From the NCBI GenBank assembly GCA_963703855.1, contig CAVPFW010000015.1, positions 614,945 through 678,944 on the forward strand: a stretch of 64,000 nt of DNA, read 5' to 3'. This DNA comes from AP-15 sp963703855. Its GTDB lineage: Bacteria; Pseudomonadota; Alphaproteobacteria; ATCC43930; CGMCC-115725. Under the pieces are notes generated by a model. The model saw only the letters and a program-made list of their open reading frames with translations, searched no databases and was not told where the DNA came from. The position numbers were made by a program, and so were the translations under genes. Of this stretch, positions 34,841 through 44,647 are shown piece after piece. Position 1 is the stretch's first letter, and every line of letters begins with the position of its first letter.

Positions 34841-36267
34841 GCGAGACTCTCCCTGCCCCAGGCGCAACGCCGCCGCGCTTCAACATCGTGATCCCGCTGG
34901 TCGTCGGCTGCGCCTTTTTCATGGAGGGGCTCGACTCGACGATGATCGCGGTGTCGATCCCGGCGATGGCGAAAAGCCTCGGCCAAAACCCGCTGCGGCT
35001 CAACCTGGTGATCGCGACCTATCTGCTGAGCCTCGCCGTGTTCATCCCGGTCAGCGGCTGGATCGCCGACCGGCTCGGCGCGCGGGTGGTGTTCTGCTCG
35101 GCGATCGCGATCTTCACCACCGGATCGGCGCTGTGCGGGCTGGCGACAAACTTGCCGATGCTGCTGGCGATGCGCGTCGTCCAGGGCTTCGGCGGCGCGA
35201 TGATGACCCCGGTCGGCAGGCTGATCCTGCTGCGCAGCTTTCCGCGCTCGGGGCTGGTCTCGGCGATGAACTGGATGACGATCCCGGCGATGGTCGGACC
35301 CACCGTCGGCCCGATCGTCGGCGGCTTCATCACCAGCTGGATTTCCTGGCGCGCGATATTCTTTCTGAACCTGCCGGTCGGCGTGGCCAACGTGGTGCTG
35401 GTGCTGTGGCTGATCGAGAATTTCCGCGCGCCGGCGCCGACCCGCTTCGACCTGCGCGGGTTTCTCATTCTGGGGCTCGGTTTGGCGCTGCTCGAGGCGG
35501 CGATCGAAAACCTCGGGCGCCCGATCATCCCGGGGGCCGTCGGCGCGGTGTTTTTCCCCGCGGCATTGGCGATCCTCGCGCTCTATGGCTGGCACGCGCG
35601 GCGATGCCGGGATCCGGTCCTCGATCTCAGCCTGTTGCGCATCCGCACCTTCCGCATCGGCACGGTGACCGGCGGGGTGTGCCGGATGGGGCTCGACGCG
35701 GTGCCGTTTCTGCTGCCGTTGCTGTTCCAGGTCGGGTTCGGGCTGAGCCCGCTGCATTCGGGCCTGCTGACCTTTTCGTCGAGCGCGGGTGCCATGTTCG
35801 CGCGCTCGTTCTCCGGGCCGTTGCTGCGCCTGTTCGGGTTTCGCCGCCTGCTGGTCGGCACTTCCTGCCTCGCCGCCGCGGTGACCGCGGGCTGCGGGCT
35901 GCTGCGCGCCGATACGCCGATCTGGCTGATCGTGCTGCTGGTGCTGCTGTCGGGCTGCGTGCGCAGCATCCAGTATCTCGGCCTGAACACGGTCAGCTAT
36001 GCCGATATGCCGGCGCCGCTGTTGAGCAAGAGCACCAGCGTCGGCGGCGTCGCCCAGCAAGTGGCGCGCGGCTTCGGCGTCGCCGTCGGCGCGGCGTTGC
36101 TGGCGGTGATCGCCGGGCCGGCGCGGGTCACGGCGGCGGATTTCCGGCTCGCGTTTTTTCTGGTAGGTCTGCTTCCGCTGATCGCCGCGCTGGGCTTCTT
36201 GCGGTTGACCCCGGCCGACGGCGCCGATGTCAGCGGCCATGTCCGAGCCCAGCGCCGCGCCGCATGA
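34837..36267 (+). CDS. MFS multidrug exporter, DHA2 (EmrB/QacA) type
   Basis: About 476 residues from the GTG at 34837. Fourteen membrane segments are expected. Helix 1 carries FFMEGLDSTMIAVSIPAMA (D-S-T-x-x-x-V-A-x-P, the DHA2 signature), the loop 2-3 motif is WIADRLGARVVF, motif C-like GPTVGPIVGGFITSWISWRA is in helix 5, and NLPVGV follows it. The C-terminal half is complete. Such proteins expel toxic compounds with protons. It sits between a duplicated prpE start and prpE itself, 45 bases before prpE, so it may be cotranscribed with it. Confidence 0.87.
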   Translation: MSETLPAPGATPPRFNIVIPLVVGCAFFMEGLDSTMIAVSIPAMAKSLGQNPLRLNLVIATYLLSLAVFIPVSGWIADRLGARVVFCSAIAIFTTGSALCGLATNLPMLLAMRVVQGFGGAMMTPVGRLILLRSFPRSGLVSAMNWMTIPAMVGPTVGPIVGGFITSWISWRAIFFLNLPVGVANVVLVLWLIENFRAPAPTRFDLRGFLILGLGLALLEAAIENLGRPIIPGAVGAVFFPAALAILALYGWHARRCRDPVLDLSLLRIRTFRIGTVTGGVCRMGLDAVPFLLPLLFQVGFGLSPLHSGLLTFSSSAGAMFARSFSGPLLRLFGFRRLLVGTSCLAAAVTAGCGLLRADTPIWLIVLLVLLSGCVRSIQYLGLNTVSYADMPAPLLSKSTSVGGVAQQVARGFGVAVGAALLAVIAGPARVTAADFRLAFFLVGLLPLIAALGFLRLTPADGADVSGHVRAQRRAA

Positions 36268-36311
36268 GCAACCGGGCGTCTTGGCCGACGCGATCCTAAG
36301 GGAGGGCGCAC

Positions 36312-38246
36312 GTGACGGGATATGCCGAAGCCTATCGCCGGTCGCTTGAACGGCCCGAGGAATTCTGGGCCGAAGCCGCCGAGGCGATCGATTGGGAACG
36401 CCGCTGGGACCGGGTGCTCGACACCAGCCGGCCGCCGTTTTCGCGCTGGTTTCCGGGCGCCCGCCTCAACACCTGCTGGAACGCGCTCGACCGCCATGTC
36501 GCATCCGGCCGCGGTGAGCGCACGGCATTGATCTGGGACAGCCCGGTCACCGGCCAGGTCGCCCATTTCACCTATCGCGAGCTGCGCGACGAGGTGGCGC
36601 GGCTCGCCGGCGTTCTCGCCGGTCTCGGCATCGTCAAGGGCGATCGCGTGCTGATCTACATGCCGATGGTGCCGCAGGCGGCGATGGCGATGCTGGCCTG
36701 CGCCCGCATCGGCGCGGTTCATTCGGTGGTGTTCGGCGGGTTTGCCGCCCATGAGCTCGCGACCAGGATCGACGCCGCCCGGCCGCGGGTCATCCTGTCG
36801 GCCTCGTGCGGCATCGAGGTCGACCGCATCATCCCCTACAAGCCGCTGCTCGACGCGGCGATCGCCGAGGCGCGCTCAAAGCCCGAGCATTGCCTGATCC
36901 TGCAGCGGCCGATGTGCCGCGCCGAGCTGGTCGGGGGGCGCGATCACGCCCAAAGGCGCGACCATGATTGGGACGAGCTCTGCGCCGCCGCGCGGCCGGC
37001 CGACTGCGTCCCGGTGCTGGCGACCGACCCGCTCTACATCCTCTACACCTCGGGCACGACCGGCATTCCCAAGGGCGTGGTGCGCGACAATGGCGGCCAT
37101 GCCGTGGCCCTGCGCTGGTCGTTGCCGGCGATCTACGGGGTGCAGCCCGACGAGGTGTTCTGGACGGCATCGGATGTCGGCTGGGCGGTCGGGCATTCCT
37201 ATACCGTCTATGCGCCGCTGCTGCTGGGCTGCACGACCGTGATGTATGAGGGCAAGCCGGTCGGCACCCCCGATGCCGGTGCGTTCTGGCGGGTCATCGA
37301 GCAGCATCGTGTGCGGGTATTTTTCACCGCGCCGACGGCCTTTCGCGCGGTCAAGCGCGAAGATCCCGACGGGCGTTTGATCCGCACCCGCGACCTCGGG
37401 CATTTCCGGGCCTTGTTCCTGGCCGGCGAGCGCGCCGACCCGCCCACCGTCGCCTGGGCCGAGCAGCATCTCGGGGTGCCGGTCATCGACCATTGGTGGC
37501 AGACCGAGACCGGCTGGCCGATAGCCGCCAATTGTCTCGGCATCGAGCGGCTGCCGGTCAAGCACGGCTCGGCGACCCGCGCCGTCCCGGGCTGGGACAT
37601 CCGGGTGCTCGACGCCGAAGCCGAAGGCGAGGCGCGCGAGATGAAGGCGGGCGAGATCGGCGCGCTCGTGGTCAGATTGCCGTTGCCGCCGGGCGCATTG
37701 CCGACCCTGTGGCAGGCCGACGATCATTTCGTGCAGACCTATATGTCGGCCTTTCCCGGCTTTTATCAGACCGCCGACGCCGGGTTTATCGATGCCGACG
37801 GCTATATCCACGTCATGACCCGGACCGACGACATCATCAACGTCGCCGGCCACCGCCTGTCGACCGGCGGGATCGAGGAGGTGCTGGCGGCCCATCCCGA
37901 TGTCGCCGAATGCGCCGTGATCGGGGTCGCCGACGCGCTCAAAGGACAGGTCCCGCTCGGCCTCCTGGTGCTGAAAGCCGGCGTCGCGCGGCCCGCCGAG
38001 GAAATCGAGCGCGAAGCCGTGGCATTGGTGCGCGAGCGCATCGGCCCGGTCGCGAGCTTGCGGACGGCGGTGGTCGTCGCCGGCCTGCCGAAGACCCGGT
38101 CGGGCAAGATCCTGCGCGGCACGATGCGCAAGATCGCCGACGGCGAGGATTACCCGCTGCCGGCGACGATCGACGACCCTGCCGTGCTCGCAATCATCGG
38201 CGACGCCCTGAAACGGGTGGGATACGCGAAGTGCGCAGCCGTCTAG
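36312..38246 (+). CDS. prpE: Propionyl-CoA synthetase / acetyl-CoA synthetase-like
   Basis: A 644-residue AMP-forming acyl-CoA synthetase with GTG start preceded by AAGGGAGGG. The ACAS N-terminal domain (YRRSLERPEEFWAEAA) is followed by VHSVVFGGFAAHEL, the P-loop YILYTSGTTGIPKGVVRDNG, WTASDVGWAVGHSY, DHWWQTETGWPI, and the C-terminal TRTDDIINVAGHRLSTGGIE with the acetylatable lysine in TRSGKILRGTMRK. The R-D-N-G-G-H and TETGWPI variants fit propionate-activating PrpE rather than Acs. It makes propionyl-CoA from propionate, ATP and CoA. No methylcitrate or methylmalonyl genes are adjacent. Confidence 0.9.
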   Translation: MTGYAEAYRRSLERPEEFWAEAAEAIDWERRWDRVLDTSRPPFSRWFPGARLNTCWNALDRHVASGRGERTALIWDSPVTGQVAHFTYRELRDEVARLAGVLAGLGIVKGDRVLIYMPMVPQAAMAMLACARIGAVHSVVFGGFAAHELATRIDAARPRVILSASCGIEVDRIIPYKPLLDAAIAEARSKPEHCLILQRPMCRAELVGGRDHAQRRDHDWDELCAAARPADCVPVLATDPLYILYTSGTTGIPKGVVRDNGGHAVALRWSLPAIYGVQPDEVFWTASDVGWAVGHSYTVYAPLLLGCTTVMYEGKPVGTPDAGAFWRVIEQHRVRVFFTAPTAFRAVKREDPDGRLIRTRDLGHFRALFLAGERADPPTVAWAEQHLGVPVIDHWWQTETGWPIAANCLGIERLPVKHGSATRAVPGWDIRVLDAEAEGEAREMKAGEIGALVVRLPLPPGALPTLWQADDHFVQTYMSAFPGFYQTADAGFIDADGYIHVMTRTDDIINVAGHRLSTGGIEEVLAAHPDVAECAVIGVADALKGQVPLGLLVLKAGVARPAEEIEREAVALVRERIGPVASLRTAVVVAGLPKTRSGKILRGTMRKIADGEDYPLPATIDDPAVLAIIGDALKRVGYAKCAAV

Positions 38247-38870
38247 AGCATTATCCGATCAAGCTGCGCCATTCCTCGTCGCCCCCGCGCAAGCGGGGGT
38301 CCAGAGCCTGCCCCTGGCCTGAACAGGGGGCAACCGTGAAGGCGCTTGCCCCTGGGTTCCCGCTTTCGCGGGAATGACGGTTCAATATGATCGCAGCGCG
38401 CTCTGGCCCGGCCCGCCGAATGCCGCCAGTCGCGTCCGGCGAGCGGAGCGCGCGCGGGCGGACCGGAGAATCCCGGAATTTCGCGGCGAACGGTGGAGGC
38501 GAACGGGGTTGGCTCACCCGCTCGCTGCACCTCCGGCCGTCGGCGGGCCGAAGGTGCATGGGCGGCGTGACCGGCGCTGGCGACCGCGCAGCGATCCCCG
38601 GCGCCGTGACCCTGCGTGCTCCCAGACGCTCTCTTGACGAGAGGCTTGCGCGGAGTGTAGCGCAGCCATGCAAGAATGTCTTGCCGAATTTTTCGCGTTG
38701 ACAGCCTGCGGGACGATTTTTTGCGTCGAACCCGGCCCGTCGCCGCGGCGCCGCTGAGCCGACGGCCGGGACCGCGCGGAAATGCGGATCGTTGACAGCG
38801 TTCCGCCGCCGAGCGAATTTTTCGCCGGTCCGGCGGATTCCCTCCGCCGCTCGCACCAGGGGGCGGCGGC
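38247..38870. repeat. Intergenic region with palindromic repeats
   Basis: No gene is seen in these 620 bases. At 38270-38381 lies a cluster of palindromes: GCCCCCGCGCAAGCGGGGG, CCTGCCCCTGGCCTGAACAG GGGG and TTCCCGCTTTCGCGGGAATG. The last is the common alphaproteobacterial CATTCCCGCGAAAGCGGGAA repeat. The cluster follows the prpE stop and may also end its transcript. The remaining 490 bases up to the next gene are GC-rich and featureless. Confidence 0.7.
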
Positions 38871-39702
38871 ATGAGCTTGCGCGACCGGATCGGGATCGAT
38901 GTCGGACGCCGCCTGCGGCTCGAAGACGCCATCGAATGGGCGGCGGCGCACCAAATCCGCTGGATCGACATCGAGCTCGACACCGGCGTCAACGCCCTGA
39001 CCACCTTCGACGACGCGCGCGCCGCCGAGATCCGCAGAGCCTGCGAGCGGCGCCGGGTCCATCTCGGGCTGCACACCTCCTCGGCGGTCAACGTCGCCGA
39101 ATATGCGCCCCATGTCGGCGCGGCGGTGGACCGCTACCTCGAAGCCTATGTCGAGATCGCCCCCAGGCTCGGCGCCGAATGGATCGTCGTCCATGCCGGC
39201 TATCATTTCTCGTCGGACCAGGAGATGCGGATGACGGCCGGGCTGGAACGGCTGAAGCGCGTCGTCGGCCATGCCGAAAGATACGGCGCTCTGGTGCTGC
39301 TCGAAAACCTGAACAAGGAGCCGGACGCGGCCGAAATCCACTACCTGGCGCATACGGTCGAGGAATGGCGCTATTACTTCGACGCGATCCAATCGCCGGC
39401 GTTCAAGCTGTCGTTCACGGTCAACCACGCCCATCTGGTGCCGGAAGGGGTCGCGGGCTTTGTCGAGGCGCTCGATATCGGCCCGGGTCGAGGAGGTGCG
39501 GCTCGCCGACTGCTTTCGCAACGGCAATGAGGTGCACCTGAAGCCGGGCGCGGGCGATCTCGATTTCGCCGACATGTTCGCGCGCATCGAGGGCAAAGGC
39601 TTCACCGGCCATTACATGAACGCGTTCGGCTCGCTCGACGACATGCTGGCCGGCCGCGACGAGCTCGTTCGGCGGGCGGGCGCCGCCGGCCTCGCCGGTT
39701 GA
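38871..39702 (+). pseudogene. Sugar phosphate isomerase/epimerase-like TIM barrel, one frameshift
   Basis: The ATG at 38871 opens a xylose isomerase-like TIM barrel: SLRDRIGIDVGRRLRLEDAI, HQIRWIDIELDTGVNAL, RRVHLGLHTSSAVNVAEYAP, EWIVVHAGYHFSSDQEMRM, VLLENLNKEPDAAEIHYLAH and SFTVNHAHLVPEGVAGFVEA, with metal-binding E and H residues. Near 39483 the frame shifts by one, and the true C-terminus follows as VEEVRLADCFRNGNEVHLKP and FARIEGKGFTGHYMNAFGSL. The whole protein would be about 277 residues. As written the last two strands are replaced by junk. It precedes the two solute-binding protein genes and may act on their ligand. Confidence 0.75.
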
Positions 39703-39889
39703 GCCGGTTGGGGTCCTCCGCCGGTCGCGGCTGTTCTCCCGCTCCCGGCTGTTTCTCGGTTGACGACGCGGGTGATCTGCGCCGGCTCGTGGTAAGCTCG
39801 CAGCAAGGACCGGAAGCCCGGATCTGATCGGGATGCAATCGCCGATGGAGCAGGCATCGGCGAACCGGCGCGGTCACAGGGAGGGAATC

Positions 39890-41236
39890 ATGGCTACGGT
39901 GATGCCGACAAGGCGCACGGTGCTGAAATCCGCCGCGCTGGCGACGGCCGGGCTGGGGGCGCCTTTCGTCCGCGGCGCTTACGCGGCCGGCAAGCTGTCC
40001 TGCGGCTTCTGGGACCACTGGGTCCCCGGCGCCAACGAGCCGCTCGCCAAATTGTGCCGCGAGTGGGCGGATCGGGAAAAAGTCGATCTGACCGTCGACT
40101 TCATCACCAGCCAGGGCGACAAGCTGGCGCTGACCGCTGCGGCCGAGGCGCAGGCGAGGTCCGGCCACGACATCCTGCAGATGTCGGACTGGTACGCCGC
40201 TGCCCAGGCCGACAATCTCGAGCCGGTCGACGAGCTGGTGACCTCGCTGATCAAAGAGCACGGCCCGGTGCTGCTCGGCTCCGAATATATCGGCAGGCAG
40301 AAGGGCCGCTGGATCGCGGTGCCGACCGGGCTGCAGACGACGGGGCAGATCCCGTGCGCCCGGATCGACCAGTTCAAGCAATTCGTCGGGCTCGACGTGA
40401 CCCGGATGTACCCGGCGGGCGCGCCGCCCGATCAGACCCTCGCCGCCGCCTGGACCTGGGACGAGTTTCTGGCGGCGGCTCAAAAGTGCGCCGCGGCCGG
40501 CCATCCGTTCGGCATGCCGCTCAGCACTTGGAGCGACTCGGTCAACTGGGCGAGCGCGGTGTTCGCCAGCCACGGCGCGCAGCTGGTCGACGAGGAAGGC
40601 AACATCACCGTGAAATCCGATGCGGTGAAAGAACGTTTGCAGTGGTTTCAGAAGATCGTCCCGTCCTTGCCGTCGAGCGTGTTCGCCTGGGACAACGCCG
40701 CGAACAACAAATGGCTGATTTCGGGCCAGGGCGCGCTGATCATGAACCCGCCGGGCGCCTGGGCGGTGGCGGTGCGCGACGCGCCGAAAGTCGCCGAGCA
40801 GCTGTGGACCTTCCACTCGCCAAAGGGGCCGAAAGGCCGCTTCGACCCGTGCAATTTCGGCTTTTGGGGCATCTGGAACTTCTCCTCCGCCAAACCCGCG
40901 GCGAAGAGCCTGATCGCCTACCTGTCGACGCGTTCCGCGGTCGAAAAGCTGGTCGCCGGCAGCCGCGGCGTCGACATTCCGCCCTATCAGGGGCTGCGCG
41001 ACTTCAAGACCTGGGAGGAGGAAAAGCCGCCCACAGGCACGCTCTACAATTACCCGCCGCGCGGCGACGTGACCGCCCTGCTCGCCGGCTATCCGGCGCC
41101 GGCCGGCATCGGCGCGCAGATGACCACCCAGGGCACGATCTGCAAAATGATCGCCAAATGCACGCAGCAGGGCAAATCGATCGACGAGGCCATCGATTTC
41201 GCCCAATCCGAGCTCGAAGGCTTCCGGCGGATTTAG
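39890..41236 (+). CDS. Tat-exported extracellular solute-binding protein 1
   Basis: The ATG at 39890 follows GGGAGGG; codons upstream in the same frame are not used. The 448-residue protein opens with a twin-arginine signal (PTRRTVLKSAALATAGLGAP, cleavage near AYAAG). The mature part is a type 1/UgpB-like binding protein: FWDHWVPGANEPLAKLCREW, VDLTVDFITSQGDKLALTAA, DILQMSDWYAAAQADNLEPV and LISGQGALIMNPPGAWAV. It would bind a sugar or related polar solute for an ABC importer, yet no permease or ATPase gene is nearby. The next gene is a close paralogue in tandem. Confidence 0.87.
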   Translation: MATVMPTRRTVLKSAALATAGLGAPFVRGAYAAGKLSCGFWDHWVPGANEPLAKLCREWADREKVDLTVDFITSQGDKLALTAAAEAQARSGHDILQMSDWYAAAQADNLEPVDELVTSLIKEHGPVLLGSEYIGRQKGRWIAVPTGLQTTGQIPCARIDQFKQFVGLDVTRMYPAGAPPDQTLAAAWTWDEFLAAAQKCAAAGHPFGMPLSTWSDSVNWASAVFASHGAQLVDEEGNITVKSDAVKERLQWFQKIVPSLPSSVFAWDNAANNKWLISGQGALIMNPPGAWAVAVRDAPKVAEQLWTFHSPKGPKGRFDPCNFGFWGIWNFSSAKPAAKSLIAYLSTRSAVEKLVAGSRGVDIPPYQGLRDFKTWEEEKPPTGTLYNYPPRGDVTALLAGYPAPAGIGAQMTTQGTICKMIAKCTQQGKSIDEAIDFAQSELEGFRRI

Positions 41237-41359
41237 GCTCGACGGCTGCGCCGGTTTGGGCAAAAGAGGCCAGCGATCCGGCCAGCCTGTGATAGGCTGC
41301 CGTAAGGTTGCGCGCGAACCCGGCGGCAACACGCCGGTACACTTGACGGGAGAGGTCGA

Positions 41360-42703
41360 ATGGCGACGACGGTGCTGACACGGCGCACGGTGCTGAAGAC
41401 TGCGGCGCTGGCGACGACGACCCTGGCGGCACCGTTCGTGCGCGGCGCCTACGCCGCCGGCAAGCTCTCCTTCGGCGTCTGGGACCATTGGGTCCCCGGC
41501 GCCAGCGAGGAGCTGAAAAAGATCAGCAGGGAATGGGCCGAGCGGGAAAAGGTCGAGCTGACCATCGACCTGATCACCTCCAACGGCGACAAGGACCTGC
41601 TGACCCTGATGGCCGAAGGCCAGGCCCAGGCCGGCCACGACATCATGGGCCTGCGCACCTGGTACGTGTCCTCGCAGGTCGACAATTTCGTGCCGGTCGA
41701 CGACATCGTCGAGCCGCTGCTGCAGAAATACGGCAAGATCGCCAAGTCCGCCGAGTATTGCGGCAAGATCAAGGGCCACTGGATGGCGGTGCCGACCAGC
41801 TACGGCAGCGGCGCCCTGCCGCCCTGCGCCCGCATCGACATGTTCAAGGACTATGTCGGCCTCGATCTGCAGAAGATGTACCCGGTCGGACCGCCCGACA
41901 CCGCACTGACCGACGCCTGGACCTGGGAGAACATGCTGAATGCGGCCGAAAAATGCGCCAAGGCGGGGCATCCTTTCGGGGTCGGGCTCAGCACCTGCAC
42001 CGACGCGGTCAACATGGCGGGTGCGGTGTTCGCCAGCTACGGTGCGGTGCTGGTCGACGAGGAAGGCAACATCACGGTCAAGTCGGACGCCACCAAGCAG
42101 GCGCTCGACTGGTTCAAGCGGCTCTCGCAATCCCTGCCGGACAGCGTCTACGCCTATGACAACGCCTCGAACAACAAGGCGCTGATTTCCGGCCAAGCCG
42201 CGTTGATCTTCAACCCGCCCTCCGCCTATGCGGTGTGCCGGCGCGATCAGCCGAAGACGGCCGAGCAATTGTGGACCTTCCATTCGCCCAAGGGGCCCAA
42301 GGGCAGGTTCGACCCCGCCGGCTATTACTACTGGGGAATCTGGAATTTCTCGAAGAACGTCGCGGCGGCGAAAAGCCTGCTGACCTACCTGACCACCCGC
42401 GAGGTTCAGGACAAGCTGGTGACCGCGAGCGTCGGCTTCGACATCCCGCCCTTCGACAGCTTTATGGATTTCAAGATCTGGAACGAGGTCGAGCCGCCCA
42501 AGGGCACGGTCTACAACTACCCGCCGCGGGAGGCGGCGATCCCCAACCTCGTCGGCTATCCGGCGCCGTTGAAGATCGGGACCCAGATGTGGGCGCAGGC
42601 GACGATCATGAAGCTGATCGCCCAGCACACCCAATCCGGCAAATCGGCCGACGACGCGATCGCCTGGGCCGAAAGCGAGATCGAAGGCTTTATGCGCAGC
42701 TGA
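41360..42703 (+). CDS. Tat-exported extracellular solute-binding protein 2 (tandem paralogue)
   Basis: A 447-residue paralogue of the preceding protein, 123 bases downstream. Shared features run the whole length: the twin-arginine signal (LTRRTVLKTAALATTTLAAP), WDHWVPGASEELKKISREWA, EGNITVKSDATKQALDWFKR and LWTFHSPKGPKGRFDP. Differences cluster in the ligand-cleft region, for instance NMAGAVFASYGAVLVDEEGN versus the NWASAVFASHGAQLVDEEGN of copy 1 and the cysteine in GLSTCTDAVN. Tandem duplication followed by divergence is the simplest explanation. The ATG has GGGAGAGG upstream. Confidence 0.87.
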   Translation: MATTVLTRRTVLKTAALATTTLAAPFVRGAYAAGKLSFGVWDHWVPGASEELKKISREWAEREKVELTIDLITSNGDKDLLTLMAEGQAQAGHDIMGLRTWYVSSQVDNFVPVDDIVEPLLQKYGKIAKSAEYCGKIKGHWMAVPTSYGSGALPPCARIDMFKDYVGLDLQKMYPVGPPDTALTDAWTWENMLNAAEKCAKAGHPFGVGLSTCTDAVNMAGAVFASYGAVLVDEEGNITVKSDATKQALDWFKRLSQSLPDSVYAYDNASNNKALISGQAALIFNPPSAYAVCRRDQPKTAEQLWTFHSPKGPKGRFDPAGYYYWGIWNFSKNVAAAKSLLTYLTTREVQDKLVTASVGFDIPPFDSFMDFKIWNEVEPPKGTVYNYPPREAAIPNLVGYPAPLKIGTQMWAQATIMKLIAQHTQSGKSADDAIAWAESEIEGFMRS

Positions 42704-42742
42704 CCCCGGCGGCGGCGCGATCGGCGCCGCCGCGAACCGGCT

Positions 42743-43117
42743 TCACTTGTTGCAGTCGCTGGTCCGGACGACGCAGTCGCCGGCCTTGCCCTTCTGGCAA
42801 TTGGCGAGAGCCGCGAGCCGCGCCGTATCTTGGCTCTTGCGCGCGGCAGCGCCGACGAACTTGCCGTCCGCCGTCGTGGCCAACGCGGCGCAGGCCCGCG
42901 CGCCGGTGCGCATGATGATCTTGCAGCCGCTGGCGCCGCATTCGCTGAGCGCCACATCGGCGGCCTTTTGCGAGGTGGCCTCGTTCCAGCTCCAGCCGCG
43001 CTTGCCGCTTTCCTTGTCCCACGCGATCGCGCCATAGCCGGCCAGCGCGGGCACCGCCGGCAGCAGCACGAGTGCGGCGGCGAGCATCGCCGCGGCGGTC
43101 GAGATTTTGTGACGCAT
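42743..43117 (-). CDS. DUF4189 domain exported protein
   Basis: The ATG at 43117 has GGAG at a normal distance. The 124-residue product has a signal peptide (ISTAAAMLAAALVLLPAVPA) and a DUF4189 domain: GYGAIAWDKESGKRGWSWNE, ALSECGASGCKIIMRTGARA and the closing QKGKAGDCVVRTSDCNK. Six cysteines fit disulfides typical of this small periplasmic fold. Function unknown. It converges with the second binding-protein gene. Confidence 0.82.
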   Translation of the reverse strand: MRHKISTAAAMLAAALVLLPAVPALAGYGAIAWDKESGKRGWSWNEATSQKAADVALSECGASGCKIIMRTGARACAALATTADGKFVGAAARKSQDTARLAALANCQKGKAGDCVVRTSDCNK

Positions 43118-43723
43118 CGAGGTGTTCTCCTTCAAACAAGATCGCGGTCGAATGGTCCCTATCGCTTTTTTCAACACGCCGGCAACCGGCCCTGCGACAG
43201 ATCATCGTCGGCGGCATCCCATCGCCAGTCGACGGCAGCGGATTCTTGAGCAGGTCGAGCTCGCCGATCACCGCCGCCCTCACTCGCTGTGCGGCCCTCC
43301 CAACTCCGCGCACCACTGCAATATCACGCCCGGCCGCGTCCGTTCCAGCGGCGACGCCCGGCTGCACAGGGCTGCGATCCGGGTGAATGCCGGTCAAGCC
43401 AGGGGCGGGGCTTCGGCTCGCCGCTGGTTTTCCGGCCTCGAGACACAACGCTAAAATTGCTACATTCACATCGTAGCTTGCGATCCGCCGATGGCGCTCG
43501 GGAATCGGGCCGGGACGCGAGGGAGAACGAGGTGCCTGTAAATCCCATGCAAAAACAGGTGGGCGGGACGCCGAGGGGCGGTCGGGCAATCGCGCCGGCC
43601 GGCGGCGCGCGCCGGAAGCCGGTTTCGCGCAGCAAACCCGGCGATGGCGTGCCCGATATGATATGAACCTCGCGGGACGCCGGTCGCAGCGCTGGCCGGC
43701 GTCGACGAGACAGGAGGAACGCC
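43118..43723. other. No gene recognised
   Basis: About 600 bases between the divergent DUF4189 and SMP-30 genes. Several short frames exist on both strands, none with a recognisable family. Promoters for both flanking genes must lie here; none could be assigned with confidence. Confidence 0.4.
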
Positions 43724-44647
43724 ATGCCTGATATTGCCAAGCGGATCGAGCAGCTCGCCCCGGAGCTGGAACGGATCATCGCGACGTCGCAGCCGATCCA
43801 GGAGCTGGCCGACGGCTTCGGCGGGCCGCAGGGACCGGCCGAAGGGCCGCTGTGGTGGCGCGAGGGCGGCTATCTGGTGTTCAGCGACATCCACAACAAC
43901 CGGCGCATGAAGTACGAGCCGGGCAAGGGCGTATCCTTGCTGCTGGAGCCGACCAATCGGGCCAACGGGTTGACCCGCGATGTGCAGGGGCGGCTCCTCG
44001 CCTGCGAGCACGATTCGCGGCGGGTCACCCGCCAGGAGCCCGACGGCAGCATCACCGTCGTCGCCAACAGCTTTCAGGGCCGACAGCTGAACCGGCCGAA
44101 CGACGTCGTCGTCAAATCCGACGGCGCCATCTATTTCACCGACCCGTGGACCAGCCCCACCGCCCCGCAGCAATGGGATCTGACTTTTTCCGGGGTCTAC
44201 CGGGTCAGCCCCGACCTCGGCACCCTGACCCTGCTGATCGACGATTTCGTGGTGCCGAACGGCCTCGCCTTTTCCCCCGACGAGAGCGTGCTCTACATCA
44301 ACAACTCGCGCCGCGGCCATATCCGGGCCTTCGAGCTGTCGCCCAACGGCACCTTGGCCAAGCACAGCGATCACGTCTTTGTCGAGCTGCGCGGCGAGGA
44401 GTCCGGCGTCCCCGACGGCATGAAGGTCGATGTCGAGGGCAACGTCTATTGCGGCGGCGCCGGCGGGCTGTGGATCATGGACCCCAAGGGCAAAAAGCTC
44501 GGCCGCATCGCCCACGGCGCTCCGGCCACGACCAACCTCGCCTTTGGCGGCGCCGACTGGAAGACCCTCTATTTCACCAGCCGCAACCATCTCGGCGCGG
44601 TCAACGTCAAGATCGCCGGCATCCCGGTGCCGGCAGCGAAGATATAG
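43724..44647 (+). CDS. SMP-30/gluconolactonase/LRE family protein
   Basis: A 307-residue six-bladed beta-propeller. The conserved metal and active-site segments are PQGPAEGPLWWREGGYLVFS with DIHNNRRMKYEP (E at the first ligand), NRPNDVVVKSDGAIYFTDPW (N-D ligands), VVPNGLAFSPDESVLYINNS and SGVPDGMKVDVEGNVYCGGA (D-G catalytic aspartate). It should hydrolyse a sugar lactone such as gluconolactone. The ATG has AGGAGG upstream. A tRNA-Val remnant follows 95 bases after the stop. Confidence 0.9.
   Translation: MPDIAKRIEQLAPELERIIATSQPIQELADGFGGPQGPAEGPLWWREGGYLVFSDIHNNRRMKYEPGKGVSLLLEPTNRANGLTRDVQGRLLACEHDSRRVTRQEPDGSITVVANSFQGRQLNRPNDVVVKSDGAIYFTDPWTSPTAPQQWDLTFSGVYRVSPDLGTLTLLIDDFVVPNGLAFSPDESVLYINNSRRGHIRAFELSPNGTLAKHSDHVFVELRGEESGVPDGMKVDVEGNVYCGGAGGLWIMDPKGKKLGRIAHGAPATTNLAFGGADWKTLYFTSRNHLGAVNVKIAGIPVPAAKI

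Noticed and set aside
39602..42634. A 1010-codon open frame on the minus strand
   Set aside because: It is antisense to two well-supported Tat-exported binding proteins. Its long length comes from the high GC content and its composition (runs of R, G, D, V, H) is that of a shadow frame.
43466..44590. A 374-codon minus-strand frame
   Set aside because: Antisense to the SMP-30 family gene, which carries all active-site motifs.
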